Assembly (NCBI GenBank): GCA_022478985.1
Contig: JAKSZP010009554.1
Span: 1-64,000, forward strand
From: Massospora cicadina
Lineage: Eukaryota > Entomophthoromycota > Entomophthoromycetes > Entomophthorales > Entomophthoraceae
DNA length: 64,000 nucleotides
Direction: 5' to 3'
Part shown: positions 31,075 through 41,976 of the stretch, in pieces
Position numbering within the stretch: the stretch's first letter is position 1
Layout of the letters: every line of letters starts with the position of its first letter
Translations under genes and position numbers: made by a program
The notes under the pieces: model-generated
Database searches by the model: none
Told to the model about the DNA's origin: nothing
The model's input: the letters and a program-made list of their open reading frames with translations, nothing else

Positions 31075-32993
31075 GATCTTTCTTTTGCTTTGATACCTAA
31101 ATTGAAGCCAAATTCGGATTTTTTAAAAAAAGATACAAAAAATGACCGCTCAAATGAGCCAAAACATACCAATGTTGATGCAAACGATGCCTGCTGCCAT
31201 GGCTTGGGGTGGTGGTGCACCACCATCTGGAGTCTTTCAGCTGCTGCCAAAGTGCGCCCAGGCTGGCTCTGCTAGCCCTCAAAATGCTACCAGGCGTTAT
31301 GTCCCCCTCAGGACTTGGCCCACCACCTCACAAATTTCCAGGCGGTGCTCCGGAGCCCTTTGGTGCTCCCATGGAGCAATTTGCATTTTGGCCTCCAGGT
31401 CAAATATGGAAACATCTTCTCATATGCAAGTACGGCCATCTTTGAGATGGCCACGGCAGTGTTTAAACTGGCTGGCTTCATTGATTTCTGCCCCTTTGAG
31501 GGGTATTTCAACCTTGGCTTCCATTCCAAGACTGATGCAATGGCAGCATCTAAGCTGCCATTAATTTTTTAAGAAATTCCCCTTCCCAGCATTTGCATCT
31601 GGCTCATGGATGAGGTCACTTTGGTGGTCCAGTTCACCAGGTTGCCCTCCCACCTTTCCCCTGAACGCCTCTGCCATGAACTCATGGAAGGCTTGGCCAT
31701 TTATGGTGCAGATCCCATGTTGTAATTTGTGGTTCTGAATAAAAGCAGATTGTTTATCAGGGCCACGCGCCTTTGTGAAGATCTGCCCATTCCATCATGA
31801 CACCCACCTTGAAATTCCTTTTCACATGGTGATCAAATCTTCCCCTGATCACCCATTCTAGGCGTGCATTGAGAACAGATGCGCCATTTGACCCCTTTGC
31901 CTCAAGCTTGATCACTCAAAGCACAAGTGCCCTATGGCTTCCACCTCCGCTGCTTCCATCACTCCTCCCTCCAGCGTCAGGTCAAAAGCCAGTTTGGCCC
32001 AATTTTCGAATGGGGCTCAATCCTCCCACTCTTAACCTCAGAAAATTCTGGTGCCACTTCCAAGGCGTCAGCCAATCAAAATTAAAAAATTTTGAAATAT
32101 AAACACTTTGACCAGATTATGGAATCCTGAGTCAATGGCTGACTCAGTTTCATCTGAGCTGCTGTGGTCAACAGCACGTGGCCAATAAGCTCCTGTTACT
32201 GCCCCAATTCCGGTGGCTGGCCCAGTGCTGGGTGAATCCAAACCATTTGAGGCTCTCAAATGGATTGATGAGGACAAATGGCCATACCACATCAAGCTGG
32301 ATTTTGCTTTTGAGGAATTTTTTGTTGCTCCTCTCAAATTGCGGCCCACCAACTTCGCCCTTAAAACAATTTTCCAATTATATAAAAATGTTAATAAAAT
32401 GGTAGTTGAGGCTGCAGCTGCCCCTGACAACACCCTACTTTTCCAGAAACTTCATGGGGCGATGGAGCCCTTTGTTGAGGGTATTCCTGTCCCCAATTTT
32501 CCCCATGATTTTGAAAAAAATGCAAAATATGAATTTGAGGAGCTCGCTTTTAGTGTGAGCCATGCTTGCATCAAAGCGGCAAAAACTTCTCTTTTTAAAC
32601 CCAATTATCCCAAAACCTGCTGGTGCATCAAGTCTTTCACTTGTGTGCTGGCTCTCATCACTTTCGCTGAGCATCAACTTGCTCAATATGTTGAGGCGAT
32701 GGACACTGCTGGCCTCATAAATGAAGAAAAACCCACAACTATACCTCCAAATGCCCCATGTCGCTGATGTTCCCACCCTGAAGCTGTCTGCCATGGTCTG
32801 CCAGCTAAAGCAGGTGCTAGACAAAAGTTTCCCCAAAGTTTCTTCGCCTTCTGATATGGCTTCCTAGGCTGTTAGCTGAGGTGCCATGTTAGGAATTTTT
32901 TTATTTCTAATAATCCCATTGTTTGGCCCATTTGAAAATAAAGATGCGTGGCGGCTCTCCCTTTTGGGTTGGGCACCACTAGTGCTAATAAAG
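31075..32993 (+). mobile_element. 1.9-kb ORF1-only retroposon, family B copy 2
   Basis: It shares protein motifs with family A: 'GGGAPPSGVFQLLPK', 'VKYGNIFSYASTAIFEMATA', 'AGFIDFCPFEGYFNLGF'. It has a different C-terminal half and a different 3' end: AATAAAGATGCGTGGCGGCT...GGGCACCACTAGTGCTAATAAAG, with a small GCAC/GTGC hairpin. The same end is found at 44165-44225 and 59735-59789. No RT is present. The 5' boundary is approximate and I could not define a convincing TSD for this copy. Confidence 0.7.
31142..32767 (+). pseudogene. Family B ORF1-like protein, frameshifted
   Basis: Three frames together spell one protein. 31142-31310 gives the Pro/Gly-rich start. 31315-31572 gives the RRM-like block ('FGLQVKYGNIFSYASTAIFE', 'GFIDFCPFEGYFNLGF'). 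32213-32767 is a 184-codon intact C-terminal stretch ('LKWIDEDKWPYHIKLDFAFE', 'LITFAEHQLAQYVEAMDTAG'). The Cys/His knuckle of family A is not clearly retained (possible Cys near 31860-31900). The last segment is the best preserved and recurs at 59447-59640. Function is unknown; by position it replaces LINE ORF1. Confidence 0.6.
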
Positions 32994-33040
32994 ATCCCCG
33001 GACAGTCAAATACCTTCTTAATGAATCTATACAAATCCCA

Positions 33041-33371
33041 GGTTTTTATTAATAGCAGATACTTGGTAGCCAAACTGTTCTTAGTTATATTGGGTGCTCT
33101 GCATAATTGCTTGTAAAAGAGGGAAATAGCTAAACCAAATAGCAACCACTTTATGCTAGTGCAAAAATCCAAGTATAATAAACTCATATTTATGATGCAT
33201 CTTTAGCGGCTTGCAACCAGAGAGTAATATAAATAAATATAAAGTGAGTTGATTACCACGGCCTCAGGGAAGTAATTCAAAAGATTAATACAAAGTGAGG
33301 AGTGCCATCATGGAAGCAAGATATCAATAACAATATCTAAAACTACCTAAAATTGGCAAAGGTGTCTGATA
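33041..33371 (+). repeat. LTR of family E, right copy
   Basis: This is the homologue of 14699-15035. On the minus strand it is followed directly by TGGGATTTGTATAG (33027-33040), a TGG-starting sequence in the PBS position. It may therefore be the 5' LTR of a minus-strand element, plausibly the chromodomain gypsy. The matching flank duplications I looked for were not found, so a solo-LTR origin is possible. Confidence 0.55.
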
Positions 33372-34264
33372 GATGTAGTTTACTATGACATATTATGACC
33401 CTCCCAGCCAATAATTTTATAATCAATAACTAATTATTAGTTTATATAAAAATTGAATAAATTAATAACTCACTCAGTTGATTAGTCAGAAAAAATTACA
33501 ATAGTATAATCATGGAAAAGAACATAGTTAACTTCCTAGTTACAGAACAATGATGTACTGATTCTAGGAGTACAATTGATAGTGTTATGATTGGTAAAAT
33601 TATTAACATAGTTAGAATAGGCATAATGGTACTCATTACGTAAAACTTATTAAAGACTGAGGAGCATAGCGTGACAATTCTAAAAAATGCTGGAGGGTTG
33701 AATTTTAAACCTGAAAGCAAACCTTATTGAAGACTTGATTGCTAATATGTTATAGTTAAGTCTGATTAATAAAAAAGGATGTAAAGATAGAGTTCCTAAG
33801 TTGAGTAAATAATCTTGAAAACACAACTCCCCGTTAACTTGACTCGTTCTCTAAATGTCTCTCTCTTAATGGAGGATGATTGTTGTAGTAGGGTCTTAGA
33901 AACTTTGTATGAACCTTGTTGATATCTTTACATCAGAAAAGTGTTATATGGTATAAAAATTAATTGAAAAACTCTCTAAGGTTACTTATGATCCTTTCCA
34001 AATTGTGGAATATTTATGAGTTCTTCCAAAGACATAAGTACTGTAGTACAACACCTGATCACCTTCCTTGAACTTATATAATACTTTTTGGTGCATATCG
34101 TCCTAATTTTTCTGATTATTTTCTGTTCAAGGCTGTATAAGCTTGGGTCAAATCTAATTAGTGTCCTCACCAATTGATCAAAACATTCTTCTGGCCAAAT
34201 GCCATCCTTATCCTTTATTATAAAATACAAAAATGGAGGCAAGGAGGGCTTTCAAAAATAGAGC
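33372..34264 (-). pseudogene. Gypsy integrase C-terminal fragment in decayed sequence
   Basis: At 34000-34090 the minus strand reads 'FKEGDQVLYYSTYVFGRTHK' followed by 'YSTIWKG'. This is the post-core integrase region (F-K-x-G-D-x-V-L-Y...K-L...W-x-G-P). The remaining 600 bp shows no domain. Gypsy-2 inserted immediately right of this fragment at an AGAGC site, so it is older than Gypsy-2. Confidence 0.55.
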
Positions 34265-35023
34265 TGTGGGAATCCAGCAAGTTTTATGCTTGCTGGTGCT
34301 AATAACATCCAGATTACCACAAAACACTTTTTAAAGCTATAACTGATACTTTTTTAAATAAAAGTAAATATTGGATTTAAGGGCTTTTTTATTTGTCGCG
34401 GGTAATAAACAAAAAATTGATCTTTCTCAATATCTACCGCTCAGTATTCAAACTGTATTGAAGGTTAAAAGAAATTAAATGCTAATGTTTGGAATATCTT
34501 AGTAAGGTCCAAATTAAGGAATATGGTTATTCGCCTATTGGAGCTCAGGAAACTTGCATACTTTTGTGGAACAACCAAAGGAAAGTTGGTTGCCAGTAGG
34601 ATCAGTCCGTTTGGCAAGAATTATGATATATCTGATCCAATCATCACGAGGGAAAAATTTTACAGCTGTGGGAACCCCTCTGAGGCTATAAAAGGTGGTG
34701 GTCCCCACATAGGTGATTTGACTAGGTTGTTAATGGAATGAAGAGGAACCTCAGCTGGACTTTCTTGATTCCACTGCATAGTTGATACAATCTGACTTCT
34801 CAAACTCATGATATTTGCTTGAGAGGTATTAAAAAGTGTTAACCTGATTCAAGTTGTTCCACCAAGAATCACCCAGGGTCTTTAGGACTATATTATTGTC
34901 ATTTTTAATTAAACCACTTTTACTAGCCATATCAGACTTGTAGATGTCCAAAATTACCCCCTTTCAGCCTAATGTCACCCAAAGCATTCTTTCTCAAAGC
35001 TGAGAGGGAAATTGTCTGAATCA
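34265..35023 (-). repeat. Gypsy-2 3' LTR (left)
   Basis: It is collinear with 41076-41831. A TATAAAA-type box lies in GAGGCTATAAAAGGTGGTGG at 34682-34701, shared with the other LTR at 41494-41513. It has plus-strand orientation even though the element's genes are on the minus strand, so it may be a chance match or an antisense promoter. The left end carries the GCTGGTGCTAATAA motif. Confidence 0.9.
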
Positions 35024-35154
35024 CCCCTTTAAGAATGTTGGGGGGAAATAGGGCCATAGGAAGCAGCCATGTACCCGGTTGATGATAACCCCTGTAGCCA
35101 AAGTTTAGTAGAATATTACGCACCTCTCTTGTAGGTGATTATGAAAGGGTCTTC

Positions 35155-36110
35155 CTATATTGACCCAAGCTTATCACTTCTAGGGTTGATGCGGTTATTA
35201 TAATACAGAACCAGGTCAGACACTTGGAAGGAAGGTAGGGGAGTTTGGAGCTCATTAGCAGCCTGCTCTTCTTTAGTCACCGTTTTAGCTAGATAGGTCA
35301 TAGCCTCAGATTGGAGCTGGATGATGCGCTGAGCCAATATTATCATGTCTTTCTCATGTTCCTCAACTCTAGAGGAAACATCTTTAGCTAATAGAGCAGA
35401 TATTCCGGGTTCCCGCCCATACAAGACATGGAATGGGGACATTTTTAGGATCCAGTGATAACTAATCTGGTAGGACATAAGAGCACTGTGTAGATATTGA
35501 TCCAGTGAAGTGGGTCAGAAGATACCATTTTTTCATAGAATGGAGACCAAGGTTCCATTTGCTCTCGCCATGGTCCCGTTGGCAGAGGGATTATATGGAG
35601 CTGAGAAAAGTTGTTGGACTCCCATGGAAGTAGCCAGGATTTTGACTACTCTGGAGGTGAAGTTCTTATCATTGTCGCAGAGTAGTACTTGGGGACACCC
35701 ATGATGAGTGAATATGTTTTGATGTAGGAATGTTGCGGTGGCCTTGGCCATTTGGGCAGGGAGAGCCACGGCTTCAACCCACTTAGTAAAGTGGTCAATT
35801 CCTACTAGGATAAATTTGATTCCACCAGTAGTCTGAGGGGGACCTAATACGTCTAGGCTGATGGTGTGGAACTTTTGTTGAGGATTAGTGGGTTAATACT
35901 GGTATCTAGTCTTGAAACTGGATTGCTTCTTACATAAGGCAGGCATCCAAGACTTTGGAAATAGTTTCCATAATTCCTTTGCAATGGTATCATTCCCTAA
36001 TCCATCATAGGTTTTCTTTGCTCCCCCATGACCTAGGGCGGAGTGAGCTTCTATGATAACATGTACACGTTCTGAGGGCCAAAGGTAAGGCAGCCACTTT
36101 GCCACCACCT
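35155..36110 (-). pseudogene. Gypsy-2 integrase
   Basis: The zinc-binding region has 'VIIEAHSALGHGGAKKTYDG' (36040-35985). The core has 'CDNDKNFTSRVVKILA' with the second Asp (about 35650-35680) and 'APYNPSANGTMARANGTLVS' (35590-35540). In the last stretch the catalytic Glu, expected before R-x-N, is Ala (GCG on the minus strand). The C-terminal region is 'MSPFHVLYGREPGISALLAK' (35441-35382) to 'FQVSDLVLYYNN'. Stops separate the blocks. Loss of the Glu alone would abolish strand transfer. Confidence 0.85.
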
Positions 36111-36389
36111 ACTTGTACAATTTTCCACTCTCTACTTTGGTGTTGAGGGAGTGCCGGGCTAACATTTTCTGGACAGGATCATCCTCATCCTTCCAGTTGT
36201 CGGGGGACATTAAGAGGTCATATAACCTCTCTGCCTCACTATTGTCCAAGTGCAGGACTGGCAGCTGAGTTAACCCATCAACATCAAGTGATGGGTTCCA
36301 ACATGGTGATTGATCTTTATGTCATAATGCTGGAGCTTTAGAGCTCAACAAGCTAACCGGCCAGTAGGATCTTTCATGTTCTGTAACCA

Positions 36390-37500
36390 TTTCAATTAGC
36401 GTGGTCTATAACAACAGTGAATGTAGTACCATACAGGAAGGGGCGGTAGTGCTTTACAGATAACAGAACAGCAAGGCACTCCTTTTCCGTTACGCTGTAG
36501 TTGCATTCCTCTTGACAGCATCTTAATGAAATAGGATGCAGGAAGATCTACACCATTTTCATCCAGTTGGTCTAAGATGGCCCCAAAAGCATAGTCCAAG
36601 GCGTTAGTAAACAAGATAAATTGTTTTCCATAGTTGAGGTGCCTCATGATAGAACGTTTTTGTAGCAGTTGCTTCAACGTCTCAAAAGCGGCCTTCTGTT
36701 CAGCTCCCAATGGAAATGAGTGTCTTTAGTCAGTAGGCGGAAGAGGGGTTCAATGAGTTGGGCGAATTATGGATAAACTGATGATAATACATCATCCCTA
36801 GAAATACCTGAATATCCCATAGATTTTAAAGGAGGCATTTTGAGATCGCTTTGACCTTATCTTGTATGGGTTAGATTCCCTCTTGAGAGATGGATTGTAC
36901 AAGGAAATCCAATTTCTTTTGGAAGACGGTACACTTCTGAGGATTAACTTGGTATTGAACTTAGGTAAGCGTTAAAACACCTCCTTCAGGTGATCAAGAT
37001 GTTTGTTAAAGGTCTTTGAGAACATCGTGATGTCATCAAGATAGACGGTGACACAAATTAACTTTAAATCCTGCAAGATGTGATCCATGGCGCGCTGGAA
37101 AGTTGCAGGTGCGTTTCACAACACTTGAGGTAATTGGGTGGGTTGGAAGAGACTCTCACTGCAAACAAGAGCGCATTTCTCCTGGTCTTGTGAAGAAATG
37201 TCCATTTGCCAATATCTGCTAGCCAAGTCCATTGCGGAGAAGTTAGATCCAGACATTTGTGCCAGGGCGTCATCAATGCAGGGGATAGGATAGCTATCCT
37301 TTTTCATGAGGTTATTTATTTTGCGGTAGTCCAAAAATTACCTGATGCCCTCCGTTCTCTTTTTATTAGCAAAAGGGTGGAAGACCAAGGGCTTTGTGAA
37401 GGAACTAGTAACCCCACGTCTAGTAACTGCTTGAGATCCCTCCTCATCTGCTGTTTTCCAACTTTGACTTGCAGTAAGGTTTTGACTGAATAGGACGGGC
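36390..37500 (-). pseudogene. Gypsy-2 reverse transcriptase and RNase H
   Basis: RT: 'MDYRKINNLMKKDSYPIPCI' (37334-37275) and motif A 'FSAMDLASRYWQMDI' (about 37240-37200). The catalytic Y-x-D-D region near 37040 shows 'VTVYLDDITMFS' on the minus strand, which preserves DD. RNase H: 'FETLKQLLQKRSIMRHLNYG' then 'FILFTNALDYAFGAILDQ', where the first catalytic Asp of the usual F-x-x-x-x-D-A-S is N (36690-36550). One or two frameshifts separate the parts. Confidence 0.85.
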
Positions 37501-37532
37501 ATCACCCACATCAGTGGAGTGGCTCCAGTCCT

Positions 37533-38461
37533 TCATATGGCCATAGTTATTATCTGACCTGAAGAGTATGTGGCTAAATCCTTCAAAGAAAGTGTGATTT
37601 TGTCAAGTTCATCTGTGGTCAGCTCATCCGAGATATGGACATTGGGTAAGGTACATAACAGGTTATCCATTGGCAGGCCCATATACAACGTAGAGCCAAT
37701 GAAGTGAATTTGTTCAATGTCCTCCACAGGGATTAATAAGCCTCTTCCAATCTCCTGGTGTTTTCTTATAACCATGTCCTTGTCAGTGAGGTTCCCCAAC
37801 AGAAGGGCAATAGGCCCCTGGTAGGCTGGGACTAGTATCCCAGGCAATACATGAGGCTCCAAGGGGCTAACTCCCTCAATACTTATGAGGTGCAACAAGC
37901 AGTGGTGTGGGATTAGGAGCGTGATCTTTGTGTCAACCACTCGTTGTTCACCTGGCTTAGCCACTCCCTCGTCTGCAGCATAGAAAGGAATACTATCATT
38001 AGCTTCCACTGAATTGAGCAATTTTTTGTATTTCTCCCTGAGGTAGTATAATGTAAAGGTAAATTGGAAAACAAGTACTCAACAAGGAAATAATATTCAT
38101 TCTTGCTGGGATCTTTATTGTATAAAACTAAAGGAACTTTGTAATTAAGTAACAAGAGGAAACCTTGATTCATGTTGATAATTCCCTCATACTTGGTTAT
38201 AAATTGGGTACCTATAAGCATATCATAGGTGTTTTTGTCCAAGGCCACTGCGGGGGCAAAAAGGTGAGCTTCCCAATTTTGAATGGGAAGGGAAGAGTAT
38301 GCCTTAAAGGCGCGAATGTTGTTTGGGCCTGCGGTTTCAAACTCTTTATTGTACTCCAAGTTAGGCGCCAGCTTGATCTTTTTCATCAGCTTTGAGAAGA
38401 TTACATTCATTGGGGGAGCCAGTGCCAGGATGGCCATTGCCCATACTTTTTTAATGCCCAC
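37533..38461 (-). pseudogene. Gypsy-2 protease and spacer region
   Basis: Two overlapping long frames. The upstream one (38461-37913, 182 codons) contains 'TYDMLIGTQFITKYEGIINM', the retropepsin flap/C-terminal block. The active-site D-T-G-S lies near 38410-38440. In the main frame it is unrecognisable, while a neighbouring frame reads G-T-G-S, so a point change plus a frameshift seem likely. The downstream frame (38021-37533, 162 codons) links protease to RT and carries no extra domain that I know. Confidence 0.6.
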
Positions 38462-38659
38462 TTACACCATGGTGAGTGTTCCTCCAAAGTTAGGAGATAG
38501 ATATAAGACCTCCTTGAGCTGGAAGGTGGAGTTTAATTTGCGATCAGTCTCAGGGTAACTCTCCAGGATGGACTTCATGGTGTTTTTATGGAATGGCGAA
38601 TTAAGCCAGATAGGAGCTGATCAGCATTGGTGGCAGGATCAATAACCGCTGGACACCTA

Positions 38660-39943
38660 GATCTTAGCTGAGGTACTTATCTTCAGGTATGGTGGTCTCA
38701 TCTACTCCTCCAGCGTTTAAATGATCAGGAACCTCCACTTCAGCGGGTACTCCTAGTACATAGTAATAAACAACCTCGTAACCCACTTCAGATTCATTTT
38801 CCAGGGGTATTTTCAACAAGGGGTAATGAATCAATTGAGATAAGTGTGTCAGGCACATGAGATTCGTCAGCAATAGTTGTGTTTATCCCTATGCCAACGT
38901 CACTTTTCCCTGCTCCTGCTCCTCGAGGTCAGCTTTCTTTTTCCAGAATACAGTCTCATAGTGCCCAACCTTGTTTCAGTAAGCACACCAGGGACGTTCA
39001 GGCCGCTTGGATTTTGTTTTTTGCTCCTCAGGGCCCATAATTTGAAGGGTCTCCTTTTTGTCTTCAATAACTAGGATCCAGGCTTGGGCTTTTGATCCTC
39101 AATGGCCAGAACGTGGGGTCTGGATACTACTATGAGAAACTTCAAGCTTATGGAAGTCTTTCACATCTAGCAGAGCATCTTTTATATCATGGATGTTGCG
39201 AAAATAGCGTTTGACTGAAGTGATGTGCATCGCCAAAGGAGGGTGAGATGCCAACCCAATCAAGATAGTGGCAACAGCGTCGTCCAATGTCAACATCTTA
39301 GAAGTTATCAATGTCTGCACTTCACTATAGAACAGTTCCACAAAGGTAACAACTGACTCTCCTTTTCTTATGCTAATGCGCATGAACGCTTGCTTCTTCA
39401 TGCTCAAGCTTTGTTTTGATCCAAACTCGTCAATGAGCGCCTCCTTAACCTCAGACCAGGTGTTAAGAGCATCCATATGAGGCACCATCACCTCCTGAGC
39501 CATGCGACTCAGACAAGAGAGAATATGTTTGACCTTCTGATGGTCAGTCACCTCTTTCATAGTGGCTTCAAAGACATATAAAAATGAAGCGATGCTATCC
39601 TATCCAGGAATAAACTTTCCTTAAAAGTTGGTTTGAATGAAACATGGTCACCCCCAGAGAGGGTATAAATGGGAGGAGAATCTGTCCTTGTGGTTTCCAA
39701 GCAAAGGCACAAATGATCAAAGGAGCAAGAGAGTCGATCAAGCTGGTCTTGGATAGCTTCAATACTGATTTTCATGGAGGTGATGGGCTTTTGGGAGGCG
39801 GATTCACATAAAGCCAATCGGGCTTCCATCCCAAGCTTGTGAGTTTCCAGTTCTTCAACACGACTCACCAGTGCCTTGACTTTAAAATGGAGTTGTGAAA
39901 CAAAAGAGCCTAGGTTAAGTTGGTCAGCTTCCACCACCCCCAT
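38660..39943 (-). pseudogene. Gypsy-2 gag, with broken zinc knuckle
   Basis: Frame 39943-39557 begins with a predicted coiled-coil ('VSQLHFKVKALVSRVEELET') and ends 'FKPTFKESLFL'. Frame 39560-39099 carries the Retrotrans_gag-like helical domain ('HILSCLSRMAQEVMVPHMDA', 'AFMRISIRKGESVVTF', 'MLTLDDAVATILIG'). A frameshift near 39560 joins them. The knuckle near 38950-38990 reads C-x2-stop-x4-H-x4-F, so both the second and last Cys are mutated. Upstream (39944-41050) shorter frames continue the helical N-terminus. Confidence 0.75.
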
Positions 39944-41075
39944 GCGTTTTTGAGCTTCTCTTTCAGCTGCTTAAACCCTTCATTGTCACGTGGGTGGGAG
40001 CTTTGGAAATATACGTCACCCTTGATCTGTTCATAGCTACGCTCAACCTGCGTCATTTGACTATGCACATTATTTAACAGTGTGGGCCCTTCAAGAGAGG
40101 TATTGACTCCTTGAGCTTCTTTTTCAAATTTGCTAACCCGTCAGGATAGATATTAGTATTCTCAAGAAAGTCTTTGAGGTATAGCTATTTTTCCAGGTGA
40201 GCAGCCTAGATATCTAAAGCGGGAGTATCCCTAGAAGGTTCTTGCAACAATCGCCGCTCAAGTTCTTCAATGCGTGACAAGGCTTGAGTTAGTTGCTGCT
40301 CCACCACAGCCACACGTTGTTCATCCTCAGGTTGAGGGGTAGACGCATGCACCAAGAGGTCGCGGTGACTTTACTCTTCATGATTTTCAAGTTCCTTGGC
40401 AAACTCCACAAGTCAAGAGTGGGTGCTAGTGGTGGATGCATCTAAATACCCCGGAAGATCTTCATAGCCTCATCTTCATACTTTACTACACCACTATACA
40501 TGGTGGTGAGCCGCTCATGTAGCTGAATAATGAATTTTTGGTTTGCCTCCACACCATATTTCGCTGTTCAAATATGTTTAGAGGTCAGATGGTTTAAATT
40601 ATCATAAGATAATATTAGAGCACCATAGTTTGCCAGGTGATGGTGCAGCTCTTCATGACGGATGGCAAATAGGTGTATCATGTGAAACAATGCAGGATGG
40701 GCAAATTTGTGGACATAGTCAGATTGGTAAGCTGACTATAGGCGTCAGGAAGGATTTGAGTCTCATAAAGGTACATTAAATGGTCCTCTACAGAAGAACC
40801 TCTTTCTCGTGAAGCAATATCGCCAGGGTTTAATATGCCTTGAGTTAAGTTTCTCATTACTTCAGCTGAAGGCCAGATAAGACAGTGAGACTCTGGTATC
40901 AGGAATTGTTAAACTGTTCTCCTTCAAATGACAAGGTTGGGGCTATCCATATGGCCAACTTATGCCCCATCGCCATTTCTCACCCATCTAGTAAAACTTC
41001 CAGCTGGTGCGCCCTCCATTTTTGATGAAAATTAAATTGTGGTGTCCAGGATAAACCCTGTAGTGAGCATCACCT

Positions 41076-41831
41076 TGTGGGAATCTAGCAGGTTTTATGC
41101 TCACTGGTGCTGATAATAGCCGGATTTCCACAAAACACTTTTAAAACTAAAACCGATACTTTTTAAATAAAAGTAAAGATGTGTTTTTAAAAAGTTTTTA
41201 TTAGGCGTGGGGCAAGAAACATAAAGTGATCCTTCTCGATATATACCACTCAGTATTTAAACAATATTGAGTATTAAAGAGAAATTCAATGCTAATGTTT
41301 GGAATATCTTAGTAAGGTCTAAATTAGGTAATATGGTTATTCGACCTAACATAGCTCAGGAAACTTGCCTCACTTTTGCAGAATGACAGAAGGAAAGTTG
41401 GTTGCTAGTAGGATCAGTCTGTTTGGTAAGGATTTAAAATATATGATCCAAACATTGTGAGGGAAAATTTTTACGCCTGTGGGGACTCCCTCAGAGGCTA
41501 TAAAAGGGGGTGGTCTCCACGTAGGTGGTTACATTATGTTGTTAATGGAATGGGGAGGAACCTTGGCTGGACTCCCTTGATTCTGCCACATAGTTGAAAC
41601 AATCCAACTTCTTGAACTCATGCTATTTGCCCAAGAGGGATTAAAAAAGTGTTACCCCTATTCCAGGGGTTCTACTGTGAATTGACCAGGGTCTTTAGGC
41701 TGATATTATTGTTTTTTTTTTGCTTAAACCGCTTTTACCATATCAGATTTTTAAATGTCCCACATTACCCCCTTTTGGCCTATTGTCACCCAAAATAATC
41801 TTCTTAAAGCTGAGAGGACAATTATCCGACA
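41076..41831 (-). repeat. Gypsy-2 5' LTR (right)
   Basis: It is collinear with the left LTR, starting TGTGGGAATCTAGCAGG and ending TTATCCGACA, and is followed by the AGAGC duplication. By rough comparison the two LTRs differ at perhaps 15-20% of sites, which implies substantial age. Confidence 0.9.
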
Positions 41832-41976
41832 AGAGCAACCAGATTGGTAAGACTATTGAGGCATTGATAAATAAGATTACAGGCAAATATTGTTGTTCCA
41901 GTGTAGAGAATACATTGCAAAGGTGAAGTGGCAGAAAACTTATAAAGAATTAGTTTTAAATTCCTTTGAAAATATA

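Larger units (their letters stand above)
34265..41831 (-). mobile_element. Gypsy-2: full-length Ty3/gypsy LTR retrotransposon, 5-bp TSD
   Basis: LTRs of 759 bp (34265-35023) and 756 bp (41076-41831) are in direct repeat, both starting TGTGGGAATC on the plus strand. The flanks carry identical AGAGC at 34260-34264 and 41832-41836. The element reads on the minus strand. A PBS TGATGCTCACTACAGGG lies just left of the right LTR (41056-41072) and a purine tract (AAAGGGG on the minus strand, 35024-35031) lies beside the left LTR. gag, protease, RT, RNase H and integrase follow in Ty3 order. Some frames exceed 150 codons, so it is younger than its neighbours, though it is frameshifted. Confidence 0.92.

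Noticed and set aside
14699..33371. One 18.7-kb element bounded by the two family-E LTRs
   Set aside because: It is possible, but no matching TSD or 3' purine tract was found, and other decayed elements lie between. I keep the LTRs as separate features with the pairing only as a hypothesis.
34682..34701. TATA promoter of Gypsy-2 in the LTR
   Set aside because: The TATAAAA box is on the plus strand, whereas the element's genes are on the minus strand. I leave it as a possible antisense signal only.
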